Assembly (NCBI GenBank): GCA_018466975.1
Contig: JAENRS010000016.1
Coordinates: 124,001-188,000 of the forward strand
Source: Sparassis latifolia
Lineage: Eukaryota > Basidiomycota > Agaricomycetes > Polyporales > Sparassidaceae
DNA length: 64,000 bases
Direction of reading: 5' to 3'
The position numbers and the translations under genes are program-made. The notes beneath the pieces were generated by a model. It did no database searches. It was not told the DNA's origin and saw only the letters and a list, made by a program, of their open reading frames with translations. Positions 48,401 to 60,064 of the stretch are shown here, in pieces. Every line of letters starts with the position of its first letter. Positions within the stretch are counted from its first letter, which is position 1.

Positions 48401-50166
48401 ATGTTCGTCTAACCGTGACCCGTCCAGACGTTGGCAAGAACATGGGGTGAAGCTCGAACAGCGGTACAACACGATGAACCAGCAGATAGATCAGCTCAAG
48501 CAGATGGAGACGCAAAAGGACAAGGAAGCCCAAAGCCTTGCTGTTTGTAACCAGTTAATACGGCCAGTATTTGTCGCGTACTCACTCGCATTTGTGCAGA
48601 AACTAGAGGGTGATATGTTGCGACGATCCAGAGAACTGAAGGACCAGCATGATTCCCTCCAAATCCAAGTCAACAACGATATGCCCGTTGAAATTTCTGG
48701 ACTCCAGGATTCCAGAGTTGTGTGTAGCTGTCTGCAGGACTTCGCTTATTCGTTTCTGACACGCTCTACTGGAACACAGGGATTCGTGAAGGAAAAGGAG
48801 GCCTATGAAAGCCAGTGGCAGACTCTCGACAAAGAGAGGAAGGAAGTTAACGAAGCCCAGCGTCCGTTACTGGAGGAAGCCAATGCTATTAAGACGCAGA
48901 TTGAGGAGTTTGTGGAGCTACAAGCTGGCATACAGGTCCATGCTTCTGACACCACCTGTACAAAGCATACACTGACGGCTACCTCTAGAACAAAATTGGT
49001 GTTGAGGTGGAAAGACGGCTGAATGCGCAGAGCAAGTCAAAGCATTACCAGGAGAAACTTCAGGCTGACGAGGTCGAGGTCGCCTCCGCTGAGGATGTAG
49101 TGAAGACTTTACAGACCGAGTTTGAGGTAAGCTGTAACCTGCTTCAACGACTCGACGTGTCTCATCGAATGATCGTTGTAGCAATGGACAGCCAAGGCAA
49201 CGGAGTACTGTGAGCGCTTCGAGAACCCTCGTAAGGCTGAAGATGTACAGAAGAACTTGGAAGCCGTTCAGACAGCCCTTCGCGAGCGTGAGAAGAAGTG
49301 AGTTGGCTCCGCTCACTACTTAGTCTACATTGCAAACATGTGTGATGCAGGCACGGCGCTACAGTCGAAGATATGACGATAGAAGTTAACAAGAAGAAGG
49401 CCGCGCTGGAGACTGCCAAGAAGGACTTGAGGAACATGGTATCTTTGAATAGGGTATCGTGTTACCAGTGGCGTTGCAGTCGACCTCTGACTCTTGTGTT
49501 TTAAGGCTCTTCGTAGATCTGTCCAAGTCCGTATTGATAAGTGGCAGGAGTTCCGCCGTCATATCGCCCTCCGTTGCAAAGTGTATTTCTCGTACCATCT
49601 CTCGAACCGTGGCTACTACGGCAAAATTCTGTTTGACCACGTCAAAGGCTATCTAGAGCTCAAGGTAGACGTCGAGTTCTATTTCGATAGTTATTGACTA
49701 ATCACGTTTTGTCTACAGGTGCAAACGGACGATCAGACATCCACGCAAGATTCGAGGGAGAAGGATCCGCTCTCACTCTCTGGTGGAGAGAAGTCGTTTT
49801 CCACTATTTGTCTCCTGCTGTCACTCTGGGAGTCCATCGGTTGTCCTATTCGGTGCCTTGGTAAGTGTCCCATCGTAATCCAGACAGTATGACCTCCTAA
49901 TGGCTAACCGCAGATGAATTTGACGTGTTCATGGATGCTGTGAATCGCCGTATCAGTATAAGGATGATGGTAGGTCATCAGGTCCGTTTTCTGTGGTGCA
50001 ACTACTGAGTTGTCGTGGCCAGATCGACACTGCCAACTCCTCCAACAACAGGCAGTACATCCTGATTACCCCGCAAGATGTAACCAACATCCACGCCTCG
50101 CCCTCCGTGCATGTACACCGCATGACCGACCCCGAGCGCGGTCAGGGTGTGCTGGCGTTCCAGTGA
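45496..50166 (+). CDS. SMC6: SMC6, structural maintenance of chromosomes protein 6
   Basis: ATPase of the SMC5/6 complex, which acts in recombinational repair and replication-fork stability in the nucleus. The ATG gives MPPKRAITIHSDDEGSASEG, an acidic SMC6-type N tail, then GIIESIEMHQFMCHKYL. The Walker A motif is split by two introns (45945-45994 and 46007-46063) around a 12-nt exon and splices to IIGHNGSGKSAVLSAL. A later 10-nt exon (46509-46518) with a GC-AG intron (46519-46573) rebuilds NQDAARQFLGASQRTDKYK. Coiled-coil arms flank a hinge (WAPIIRIQLGALMSGFAV). The C-terminal head has the signature LSLSGGEKSFSTICLLL and Walker B-like DEFDVFMDAVN, ending HRMTDPERGQGVLAFQ at TGA 50164-50166. 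More than fifteen exons. All ATPase motifs are present, so the gene looks intact. Confidence 0.95.
45995..46006 (+). other. 12-nt micro-exon of SMC6 (Walker A)
   Basis: gccataacggaa lies between acceptor GTGCAG and donor GTAAGT. It contributes only the HNG core (plus split codons) to the GHNGSGKS nucleotide-binding loop, so skipping it would remove part of the ATPase site while keeping frame. Confidence 0.85.
46509..46518 (+). other. 10-nt micro-exon of SMC6 followed by a GC-AG intron
   Basis: atgctgccag sits between acceptor CGACAG and a donor that reads AG|GCAGGC. Only removal of 46519-46573 restores the conserved SMC6 segment DAARQFLG; the nearby GT (46529) would shift the frame. Confidence 0.7.
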
Positions 50167-51309
50167 ACGCAGTCGTCAATCAATTTACTGAAGAGATATA
50201 ATGATACCTTAGTTGGTGTTCAATGCCCTTTTTGCATACTCTACTTCTCGTTATTTCTTGCAGTATCTTAGAAGCTGGTGTAGTACAATAGGATTAAGAA
50301 TATTTTGAAGCCGGCCACCAGATCCATGTCGTGCGGCCGTGATTGCCGCTGCTTCCCAAACTACCGTCTCGCATAAAATACGCGACAGACGCCCACCCGT
50401 AAAACATAAATACCAGGTAGTCTCGTGACCAGACGTTCACGTGCGACTTACCGAAAACGGACAGAAAGAGAGGGTCGCACAGCAGTGAAAGTCGTATAGA
50501 GCGGGGGGGGTATGTAACGCCCTCCTGGCTGTAGCTCCCGCGCAGCGCGTGTCACGCTGGTCATCCCGCGTGTACCTGCACATCTCCTGCCTCCTGCTGA
50601 TAAATATTGTTCATGTATGCAACCATATATGCACCCCGAACCCTATTCTAGCCATCAATGGCCCGTGAATGTATTGTGAGGTTGATCACTACTACTCACT
50701 CGGCTGTTAGGCCATGGGTCACAAGCGCATGAGGGGCTCATGCGGTTGGGGCCATATATTTATACTACACAGTAATTCTAGGAGATTCCAGTATGTTCTC
50801 CGACATACCTATGTGCTGACTAATATATGTTTCCTGATTGGGAAACCACCAGCCCTAACACTCCCCCTCAATCTGGAAACACCTTACTGTGCTCCCCCCT
50901 CAATCCTGGCATCTCCTATGCCATCAATATATTTTTCCTTTTGACCTGAATATCCCAAATGTTGTGGGAGCCCTATGCTCGTGACAAGAGAGCCAATGCT
51001 ACCATCTCGCCAGATCCTTCGACCACGACAACAGAGCCGATGCTCCAGTATTCCCACGGATCCTTCCAATTCGGGAACTCTGTCCCTCGTCCGCGACACA
51101 CGCGTAACGTTCGGCTCGCCATTTGCACACTGTCTTCAGTTGCACCTGGCTCCAAGGGTTCTCTACACATATGCTAAATGCCAGTATACCCTGCCGCCAT
51201 GCTTCACCAACTCCGGCAGTGGCGACCCTGCCTAGTTGCGAAGACTTTCGACTTGACCTGCTCGCGGGGTCCTACCCGTATCACGGTACAGTCTCCTACA
51301 CAGGACGCA
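50167..51309. other. Intergenic region downstream of SMC6
   Basis: Contains the likely 3' UTR of SMC6 and about 1 kb of unremarkable sequence, including a run of eight G near 50503. No gene-like frame. Confidence 0.4.
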
Positions 51310-51642
51310 TAGCCCCTTTTTTCCACTGGAAATAACGGGGAAAAACTTGTGGAAATCAAAAAAGTGTTTCCACGGGAAATGTGGTGGGAAATGTCGGGGA
51401 AAAGAACAAAACATTTACTGCTTTGTTCCCGTGGAAAAATGATGAGGTAAAAAGGGGCGTGGAAATACTTAGTGCATTTTTCTCGTTTTTGTCGTGGGAA
51501 AAAAGGGGGAAAATCTTTGTGTATTTCTCCCTTTTGTTTCTGGGAAATAAGCGAAGAAAAGTTTTAAAATCTTCCAATGAAAATAACTCCCAGGGAAAAA
51601 CATGTAGGAAATTATTTAAGGATTTCCCTGGAAAAAACAGTT
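51310..51642. repeat. AT-rich low-complexity block built on GGAAA/GGGAAAA words
   Basis: About 330 bases dominated by G-run plus A-run words (GGGGAAAAA, GTGGAAAT, CGGGAAATG) and their complements, including inverted pairs such as TTTCCAC and GTGGAAA. Composition is unlike the neighbouring sequence. The open frames crossing it on both strands are compositional artefacts. Confidence 0.75.
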
Positions 51643-51826
51643 GTCCTGTCATGTCCTGTCATGTCCTGTCATGTCCGGTTGTCATGTCACGTCCTGTCCT
51701 TCTGTCCCGTCACGTCCTGTCCTTCTGTCCCGTCACGTCCTGTCCCTTTGTCCTGCCCGCGTCATGTCTGCCGTGTCCCGTCACGTCCTGTCCTCCTATC
51801 GTCTGTCTTGTCATGTCATGTGTACC
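51643..51826. repeat. Minisatellite of CCTGTCATGT / GTCCCGTCACGTCCT units
   Basis: Starts with three 10-bp units (CCTGTCATGT), then longer units in which CCTTCTGTCCCGTCACGT recurs at roughly 22-bp spacing, then degenerates. It follows directly on the AT-rich block at 51310-51642. Confidence 0.85.
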
Positions 51827-52852
51827 CTACCCATAAAATATATTGCCTAAATAGAATCTATTTAGAATCTGCAATAACCTTCTAACCCTGGCATAATGAA
51901 TTTTCTTTTTTCAAAATACATTATACCTATATTTCACACAATAGCTATTTTGCAAAATGCCTCTGCTGTGGATGGAGGGAAGACCGCGTCGCCCGTAATG
52001 GCTAATAACAACCGTGTCGTTCTAGTTCTAGCCTGAAACTACTCGCATTCATGGGAAATCGAGACTGTGGATAAATGATTGGGCGGCGTCGGTGAGTGGA
52101 TCTGCACCCCGGGATGCAGCGCAAGCATCGCTCGTGATCATTCAATAGCAAATGCCATCGAAATATCACAGCACGCCCTGGGATACTCAAGGTAGAGTGC
52201 CTGCCCGGGCTAGCCCAGCTCGGCACGCCGCCGCTTACCGCACGCGCTCACCTCGCACCCAAGGAAGGGCACAAGCCTCGAGTCTGTGATCAACAGCCTA
52301 AAACTCTTCCAAGGAGCAGCTCTTCTCATGTGATAAGACATGGAAGTTCACGCTGGCCACCAACACGAAGGGTATGAGCGCGCGGAGGATGAGAGCTTAA
52401 GTAGGAAATTGAAGTTTGGCACCTTTGATAAGTCCAGGGATGCCGTCATCGATCGATTCAGGGACAGGACGGAGAGGACATGGACATACAGCGATGTAAA
52501 GTTCAAAGTGGCAATGCCGCCTCTGAGGAACTTGTCCGTCCCACAGGTAAACACCCAGTGAGATGTTACGCAGGGTGGGGAATGCGACTTGCACCAGCCT
52601 TGCCACAAGGTGCTCCATGTCGACAAAGTCCCCCGACGGTGCCGCGTTCGGGAATGTATTCGGGCTGCAGGGTCCCTAGTCATGACAGTACAGTGGGAAG
52701 AGGATTCTCCTCATTTCCGGCAGACTCAGCACGAGCTCTCAGACTACGATCTCGCGCACTGGGAAGTAGAAGCCTAGGTCTGAGCACAGCAGGCTCTGCG
52801 AGCAATCCCAGCGGAGTACGCATGAGTGTGGCACACGCGACTGCGGAACACC

Positions 52853-53695
52853 TATGAAAGTGAGTGAGATGCACACGTCTCAAAGGTCGGCGCGACTCGA
52901 ACAATTGTAAAGCGGGTAGGATGTTGAGGAGGCACACTTACATGCGATCTCGTCAAACTACGGGCCCTTCGGAAGGAGATGAGACCTCTTGCAGTTTTCC
53001 GAGGGTTCCTGTATCCCTGAACGAGCTGTACCGCGACGAGAGAATACAGGCTCGATTGAGAACGAGCGCGAATATGAAAGACGTTCGGAACGGAATAGGG
53101 AAAGGGGACAGCGACGTGGACGTGGCGGATGTGGACGTGGTCATGGTCATGGTCATTGTCATGAACGGGTACATGAACGACGACAAAACCTGGCAGGCGG
53201 TAGGGACATGGACATGGCTGGGTACCATGATGGCGGGAGGTCATTGATCGTTAAGCGCAGCGGTTTGCAGCAGGAGAAAAGGAACTTACGAGATAAAAGT
53301 CAAACTCAGGCTTGGGAGTTCGGCGGCGGAAGCCGGCGTTTATTTTCAGCGTCTGCGCCTAGAGGATCGGTATCCCGCCAGGTATGTCGCCTTCACAGCA
53401 GAAAAGACAGACAAGGAGAATATTCACTATATCACGCTGACGCTACGACTGCGCAAGCCACCTCGCGGCCAGAACAGAAGGTAAGGTGACAAATAGCACA
53501 CCCAACCCGGCGATTGCTTTACCTGCGCCCGATCGTCAACTCGAGGATGACACGTCTAAGCACACGCCTGGCACCGCCGCGGTCTCACGGGAAATAGTTA
53601 GGCACCGCTTTACGTGCACTGACATATGGCCCAGGTGGTCCACACACCTCAGCACACGCTTGGCGGTCGTGCTGTCATCCTAGGTCGCAGGCTGA
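52853..53695. mobile_element. Dispersed repeat, copy A
   Basis: First of three related copies in this window, unclassified. It runs from a GAAAGTGAGTGAGATGCACA block, through GCGATCTCGTCAAAC, a GTGGACGTGG/GTCATG-rich stretch (about 53115-53170) and TGGCGGGAGGTCATTGATC, to CCCAGGTGGTCCACAC and GGTCGCAGG. The same ordered blocks occur in copy C. I found neither terminal repeats nor a transposase, so it may be a non-autonomous element or a fragment of a larger one. Confidence 0.65.
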
Positions 53696-54189
53696 CATTA
53701 TGCGCGGCGTCGAGCAGCGAAGAGAGAAATGCGAAGACCATCTCACTTTCGCGACAATAAACCTCCACCCTATTTAGAAATTAACCTCTGCCTTGAAGGC
53801 GCTGCATCCGCCTGACCGGGAATGTCCTTGGATCTCTAGGATAATCGAACAAGCTGATGTCAATATGTTGCGCACTGTGCGATGAATGTCCGCGAGTGTT
53901 AATCCTGCGTAGTCCCGCGTTCCCGGAGCTACGTCCACCACGGGGAGGAAATCGCGATCTTACGACTCACAGAGGGATCTGTCGAATTTCAAAGAGGATA
54001 TGTCGAATTCCAAATGCTCGTCGTTGCCAAATATGCACAACAGTCCAGCTCCTGCCAGAGAGAGCGGCTGCGATCACGGGCTCACAGACATGCCGAGATC
54101 TACCCGCGCGCGAAGACCAGTAGTACATCTTCCCCGTCGTCTCCGGCAGACGCTTTGACCCCCGACGCAACTCCAGCGTCGACCCCGCC

Positions 54190-54671
54190 CTCAACGTCTC
54201 CCGCCAAGCGGCAGTGTCGTGGGGGCAATACGACGGCGGGAGGCGAAATTGACGCGGGAGAGTACTGTGGCGGCGGGAGGTCATTGATCATCGGTGTAAC
54301 AGTTTGCAGGAGGAAAAAAGGAACTTCGCGAGAAAAATCAAACTTGGAAAGTCGATGATGCGGAAGCGGCATTCATTTTCAGTTTCTGCGCCTAGAGAAC
54401 CAGTATCCGGCTAGGCTTGTCGCCCTCACGGCTGAAAAGACAGACAATGAAAACAGCCCACCCAACCGACGATTGCTTTACCTGCGCCGACGTGTCAACT
54501 CGAGGATGACATGTCTAAGCACACGCCTGGCAACGCCGCGGTCTCAGGGACCATAGCTACGCAGCTACGCACTGCTTTACCTGCGCCGACGTATGGCCCA
54601 GGTGGTCCACATGCCTCAGCACACGCCTGGCAGTCGTGCTGTCGTCGTAGGTCGCAGGAGGTCGGACACTT
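54190..54671. mobile_element. Dispersed repeat, copy B (3' part only)
   Basis: Matches the last 480 bases of copy C closely, including GACGGCGGGAGGCGAAATTG, CATCGGTGTAACAGTTTGCA and AAGCACACGCCTGGCAACGC, and ends at GGAGGTCGGACACTTTC. Identity is lost abruptly at 54671, where a FunK1-like coding fragment begins. B and C are much closer to each other than either is to A. Confidence 0.8.
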
Positions 54672-55278
54672 TCATCGCAGGCTGAACAGTAGGATCGTGG
54701 CCACGCTGTGACTGCGAGGCATGGGCGTACCGCCACAGAAATTCGCAGATAGGCTGCGCATCATGATGCAGGTCGACCGATTCTGAGACGATCATTCCAG
54801 CACGGTCCCAGCGGATAAGCCGGGCGCGCGATCCAGACAGTGCAACAGAGAAGTAGAAGCTGCGATGCTGACGAGCGCACACCTCCGTTGCGCACGCAAC
54901 GTTCATCCCCAGCCCTCGTTCGGCCCGATTTCGAGTTCGTTCATCGTAGATATTCAGAATGAAATCGTGAGCAGAGCGATCATCGCCTTGAGCTGGATCT
55001 GTGAAGGCGTCCAGACCAGGATGCTGCTGGACGTCAATATACAGGTCGGCGCAAGAAATAGAGCTCGCGACTGTCGATTTCAGGTTCATCGAGCCAATAT
55101 CTTCTTCGGAGAGGCAGGAAACATGGGGATTCATTGAACCTATCTCTCCGCGATTCACATCGAACGAGGTTGTGTCTATGAAGACAAATCCAGGACATCT
55201 TGGCCGTGACTTCGTGGCGCCTCTTCCAACACCATTGAGGGCAATAATCTGTACAAATTTAATATTTGTGATAGACAA
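54616..55278 (-). pseudogene. FunK1-type protein kinase fragment, truncated at a repeat junction
   Basis: An open frame of 220 codons whose residues about 98-202 resemble the N-terminal part of FunK1 (fungal-type protein kinase) proteins: CARQHRSFYFSVALSGSRAR, LIRWDRAGMIVSES, ICEFLWRYAH and QRGHDPTV. Directly after this the frame enters repeat copy B and stops. The kinase catalytic motifs (HRD, DFG-like) that should follow are absent, so it cannot be an active kinase. The N-terminal half shows no clear family match and has no convincing start context. Either the repeat inserted into a FunK1 gene or the fragment was captured beside it. Family assignment comes from remembered motif patterns. 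Confidence 0.65.
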
Positions 55279-56341
55279 AAAAATCTAAATACCGCACTAA
55301 TGGTTCAATAATCTGCTGCCTGTGCTCAGCTTCTGCCGAGAGCTCACTAGAAAGCTTGGAGCCCGGTCAAAGCCCTCGACCGCGCCGAGCGAGAGATGGA
55401 TAGAAAGTTTCCATCGGGCGAGACCGAGCTGGATCAAGAGGAAGTTTAATCCAGCACGTCAAACAGTGTGCGATGTTCGAGCTTACATATCAGACAGTTA
55501 ACCTCGCCGTCTGCGTTTGTCCCTCGCGCGCATTCTCACCGCGTATTTAGTTCTCGTGCTGAGCGCGGGCCCGGGGTAGCCTCGTGGACCTGCTGGCAGC
55601 TGGATGGGACGCGCACCGCGTGGGAACCAAGCCATGGCGTAACCTGCACAATAGACTCGACGATAGTACGCCCTCGCAATAACTCAACATCACCCTTCGT
55701 CGAATATCAAAGATCTTGCGCGGATTGTCAGAACTTGAACGTTGAACGGTCATCCAGCTGCCATCCACCTGCAAGTTCGTGAGGTCACTCGCACACAATA
55801 ACAGGCCATCTATACCCACCTGAACTCCGTCAGCCTATTCTTGGCAGTCGCTTTCATGCCTTCCGCCTTTTTCGAGCTTGCAGATCCAGGCCGTGCACAG
55901 TGGCATCATGAAGGCTCATCTTGGGAGTCATCTTTGCCTCTTCCATGAACACTAGCCTTCCCCTGACTGCTAAATGCAGATCCTACTGCTGTACTCGTTT
56001 CCGCTTTGAGCCAGCATGAGCGGAATGTGATCGAGCTTGCAACGGCCTTTCAAGTCGTCCACCTGGTGTCATCGTGGTCTCTCTGCACCTCAACGGTGCA
56101 AATTTCTCCCAATGAATGAGATTATCAGCTTCATTAATTACCGTCGAGAAGAGAAGCGGTAATGAACAGACCCTGTTCGCCGACAGCTGCCCGCTTCCCG
56201 CTGCGCGCCACTTCTCCCAACATCCGAAGGGAACCGCCTCATTCCGCGCCGCGATTGCTCGCGAGTCTATTACGGCCACCAGATCGTCCACGTCCACCGT
56301 CTCCTCTTTGCAGAGAGCCGCCTCTTCGTGGACGAGCCTGC

Positions 56342-58200
56342 CTAGTCATCTGGGGCGACTGGCAACGAAGCACTGCCGCTGCGTACTGAAAACAGTGATG
56401 ACGATGTTGTCGCGTCGTCCCAATCCCACTCTCCAAAGGTGTCTCGGAGATCGGGCTCGGAGTCCACAGGCTGCCCTAGTGCCTCCTGGCTGTCCTCATG
56501 CAGTGATGGTGCGTTGCGGACTAACTCTGCTCCGATAGCATCTGTACCCTCCTTTCCATCTCCAGTATCACATGAGAACCATCCCGTTCTGGATCTGACA
56601 GGGCGGGCTAAAGAATGCGTCTGCGCCAAAGTCGCCGCCCTCGTTGTCTCTATCGGCTGCGATGCACTTGTAGGCCGTAGTGGAGAGGAGAGTACCGGGT
56701 ATCCAACCGTGTCAACGACGGCGACGGACATATGTATTTGTCTTTCCGCTGCACAGGATCTGGGTCGTCCATTAAAATATCGTCATTGTCAAGTATCGGC
56801 TCGTTCTCCTTGTCTTCGTCGTCATACACCAAACGAGATGGGCCCGCCTTGGGGGATAATTTCTCGTAACTGGAATTTTTGCCCCTGGACTGCGGCGAAG
56901 GAGTCGCCCCACAGAAGAATTTCGAGGAAATAGGTCTCAAGGCAGGGTTTGAATCTTCTTCTGCTTCTTTCTTTTACCGCCATATCCTGCTCCATCACCT
57001 CTGCTAGTGTCCGCTTACCACTAGAACGCCCCGCTGTAATCACCGCTTTCGCAGAACTTTTCTCCGCTTGCGCGCCGTTCATTCGTGAACGACTCTCAGG
57101 TGTAGCGGCCGCTTTTGGCTTCTGTACTGCGAATGTAAGGCGCAAAAAAATTGATCACAAACTCCCTGTGAAATGTCGGACTTACGGAAGAAAAGCAACA
57201 GCCCACCAAGCGGAGGTTCACCGACTCTTTACGTCTATCGTTGGCTCTATCCTTATCCGAATGACCGAACGACCGATGTTCTTAACATTTATCGGGATGG
57301 CCTCCAGGGCCCGAGGGAACTAGGATGGGTTGATATCTTCCGTAGGAAGGAGGCGTCAGAGATTCACCCTCCAACAAAAGCCTCCTTTTTGTCATCCCAT
57401 TCTTCGTCACGGAGGTCATTCGGGTGAACGAGCCGCTCCTGCATGGGGTCGTACACCCGTTGGTGCAAGAACACCTTGGTGAGCCGGAATGCCTCAAATG
57501 TAGCCTTCGGCACCTTTTCCTTCCCCTCCAGGCCTCAACGCGCGCACCACGTTCTCCGCCATTTGTACTTGCGTAACAGCACTCACGGTGTCTTCAGGCT
57601 GATATCGGGGATGCTGGGCAGGTTATCGGGGATGCTGGGCAGGTAGTCGCACCCGCTCAGGATGGCCATGGCATGGAACTACACCTCAGACCAACCCAGG
57701 AAGGAGATACCCTCCAGAGACGTCAGCGACGCGTCCATACACGTGACGCGGCTCGCGGTCGTGTCGAGCTTGAACAGAACGTGGCTGCAGCCGAACGCGA
57801 GCAGACCTGAACCCTCCGTAAGTATGCTGTAGACGAGCCCGATTCGCTCCATAAGCCATCTGCGCGTCAGCTTCGTGCGCGTCGCCACGTGATGCGCGCG
57901 CTCTCTGTACCCAGGGCCCAGACGCATACCCAAGCGTGAGCAGGGAGATCACTCATCGAACTCGTGCCGTTATGCTTGCCTTGGGCAGCGAGCACGTTTG
58001 CTCGCGATAAGTTCTCTCGTTCTGCTCTCAGGAGGATTCGATTCTCTTCTTGGTAGGGAGTGGCCGGCCGTCGAAGGCTATCTACGGCTGGATATCGTGA
58101 TGTCGCAACAGACGCACCCGACGCATAGCATAATTAACACATCTACAAGGTTTATACGGGAGTTTTGTGAGCAACCTGTTCCAGAAATGATGGTCGGAAA
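56342..58200 (-). pseudogene. EXO1: EXO1 (exonuclease 1, XPG/RAD2 family) pseudogene
   Basis: A degenerate minus-strand copy of the 5'-3' exonuclease of mismatch repair and end resection. Recognisable parts in order: RRVRLLRHHDIQP, a stop, IAFDGRPLPTKKR, a frameshift, ENLSRANVLAAQGKHN, EADAQMAY, a frameshift, ERIGLVYSILTEGSGLLAFG, VLFKLDTTASRVT, GISFLGWSEV, a stop, AMAILSGCDYLPSIPD, a 21-bp internal duplication, a stop, then FRLTKVFLHQRVYDPMQERL. The disordered C terminus persists as SGKRTLAEVMEQDMA, a frameshift, NPALRPISSKFFCG, GPSRLVYDDEDKENE and DLRDTFGEWDWDD. At least three in-frame stops and three frame changes rule out a functional product. In the I-region an expected acidic residue reads Gly (TEGSG). 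The first 60-70 codons are not recognisable. Confidence 0.88.
57607..57652. repeat. 21-bp tandem duplication inside the EXO1 pseudogene
   Basis: The block TATCGGGGATGCTGGGCAGGT is present twice in a row, followed by the start of a third copy. On the minus strand it duplicates the LPSIPD codons of the SGCDYLPSIP active-site region. Confidence 0.8.
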
Positions 58201-58711
58201 GATGGTCATGGTCTCGTTTCTATCATAGCACGATATCTCGGCGAATGTCGCATGCAGATGTATACCCACCTCTTAAGTTTTTAAGAAAAGGGTTCACATG
58301 TGCGGAACAGGTCTTCATTCGTTGCTCTATCCCGACCACTGGCCTCGCACCTCCGGCATTGCCTCGCCAGAGGGCACCTGGAGTGTGCATTTACAGGTAA
58401 ATGTATCGTTTCTCTGAATCCTCTCGTGGACGAGGCAAAAGGTGCTCAGATTTTGGCTCACTTCACTGCCAGTGAGGCATACAAGCAACGTGTCGACAAA
58501 GGCAATGAACCTCAGAGGTAGATGGATGAGGCGTTGTCAAGAGACGAGTACGGTGCGATGTACATACCGGCAGTCCATCGAAGCCATGATGCTGTTCGAA
58601 GCACACATGATTGACGACCGCCCACTCGCGCAGCGGAGGACAATGGCCTGACGTCGGCCTCGTGGTCCATGTCATTCAACAAGAGGCAGTCTTCCGGTCT
58701 CTGACTATATC

Positions 58712-60064
58712 GTGCATGAAAGTAAGGAAAACGCACATGTTCTTGGGAGTCGAGCGCCACTCAAACGACTGTAAAGTCGGTACAACATTGGCCGAGGTAC
58801 ACTTACGCGCGATCTCGTCAAACCGCGGCCTAACCGAGTACACGTTATGCTCTTCGGCAGGAGATCGACCTCTAGCAGTCTTTCCCCAGTGCGACATAGG
58901 TTTCTGGATCCCTGAGCGAACCACAATGAGTGAATACTTGCTCGATTGAGCAGGAGGAGTGCGCATATAAAAGAGAATGCGAACGGCATAGTAAAAACAG
59001 ACGGCGACATAGATGTGGTGGATGTGGACGTGGACGGGTACATGAATCATGACAAAAATTGACAGGCGGTAGCGACAGTGACAGTGATGAAAATAGGAGA
59101 GAATGGATAAATAAATATGGAAGGGGCCGGAGATAGCGACGGGAAGATTCACTGATGAAAACAGTCCGAATAAAACAACAACATGTGTCGGAGACCTACC
59201 GAAGTTATACGGAGAGCGGTTGAATTTCCAGAAACTGTCGAGAGGTTCGGATCGCTGTAAGTGCACATTTACAGCACAGTCGCGTAAAGGTAACCGCAGT
59301 ACTCACCGTCTCGTCTAGGTTGAGAATCACTTCCTCTGTGCGGCTGTGCCGGTATTTGCACATCTGCCCGCTCACTCATGGTGACCACCGAACCTGTCGT
59401 GCATCTTGCGGATCAACTTCAGCTTCAGAGCATCAGCAGAGGCCTTGGGCATTGATGTACGTCTACTGCTGTAGCCTTTGTGTGGTGAGATCTGTCAATG
59501 TCAGCATCGTCTACAACAGAGAACGAAGCGATGGACGCGCATGATGAATCCAATCCACCACCATGCAGGCGGTGCAGCTCGACAATGCGCGCCAAGCGAC
59601 AGTGACGCGGGGGCAATGCGACGGCGGGAGGCGAAATTGACGCGGAAGAGTACCATGGCGGCGGGAGGTCATTGATCATCGGTGTAACAGTTTGCAGGAG
59701 GAAAAAAGGAACTCACGAGAGAAAAATCAAACTTGGAAACTCGATGATGTGGAAAGCGGCATTCATTTTCAGTTTCTGCGTCCTAGAGAACCAGTATCCG
59801 GCTAGGCGTGTCGCCCTCACGGCTGAAAAGACAGACAACGAAAACAGCACACCCAACCGACGATTGCTTTACCTGCACCGACGTGTCAACTCGAGGATGA
59901 CATGTCTAAGCACACGCCTGGCAACGCCGCGGTCTCAGGGACCATAGCTACGCAGCTACGCACTGCTTTACCTGCGCCGACGTATGGCCCAGGTGGTCCA
60001 CACGCCTCAGCACACGCCTGGCAGTCGTGCTGTCGTCGTAGGTCGCAGGAGGTCGGACACTTTC
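58712..60064. mobile_element. Dispersed repeat, copy C (longest)
   Basis: Carries all blocks of copy A in the same order, from GAAAGTAAGGAAAACGCACA to GGAGGTCGGACACTTTC, with about 0.5 kb of extra sequence near 59100-59575 that A lacks. Its 3' 480 bases are nearly the same as copy B. Just past its end lies a short GGTCGGACAC-type repeat (60050-60100). No transposase frame was found. Confidence 0.75.

Noticed and set aside
51381..51836. 151-codon plus-strand frame
   Set aside because: Crosses the low-complexity block and the minisatellite; the peptide is a translation of simple repeats.
52397..52618. F-box/LRR-like peptide (FPTLRNISLGVYLWDG) on the minus strand
   Set aside because: Suggestive of a decayed F-box gene, but too short and without an F-box; not enough to call.
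53967..54284. 105-codon minus-strand frame next to repeat copy B, considered as the missing FunK1 half
   Set aside because: No kinase motif could be recognised in it.
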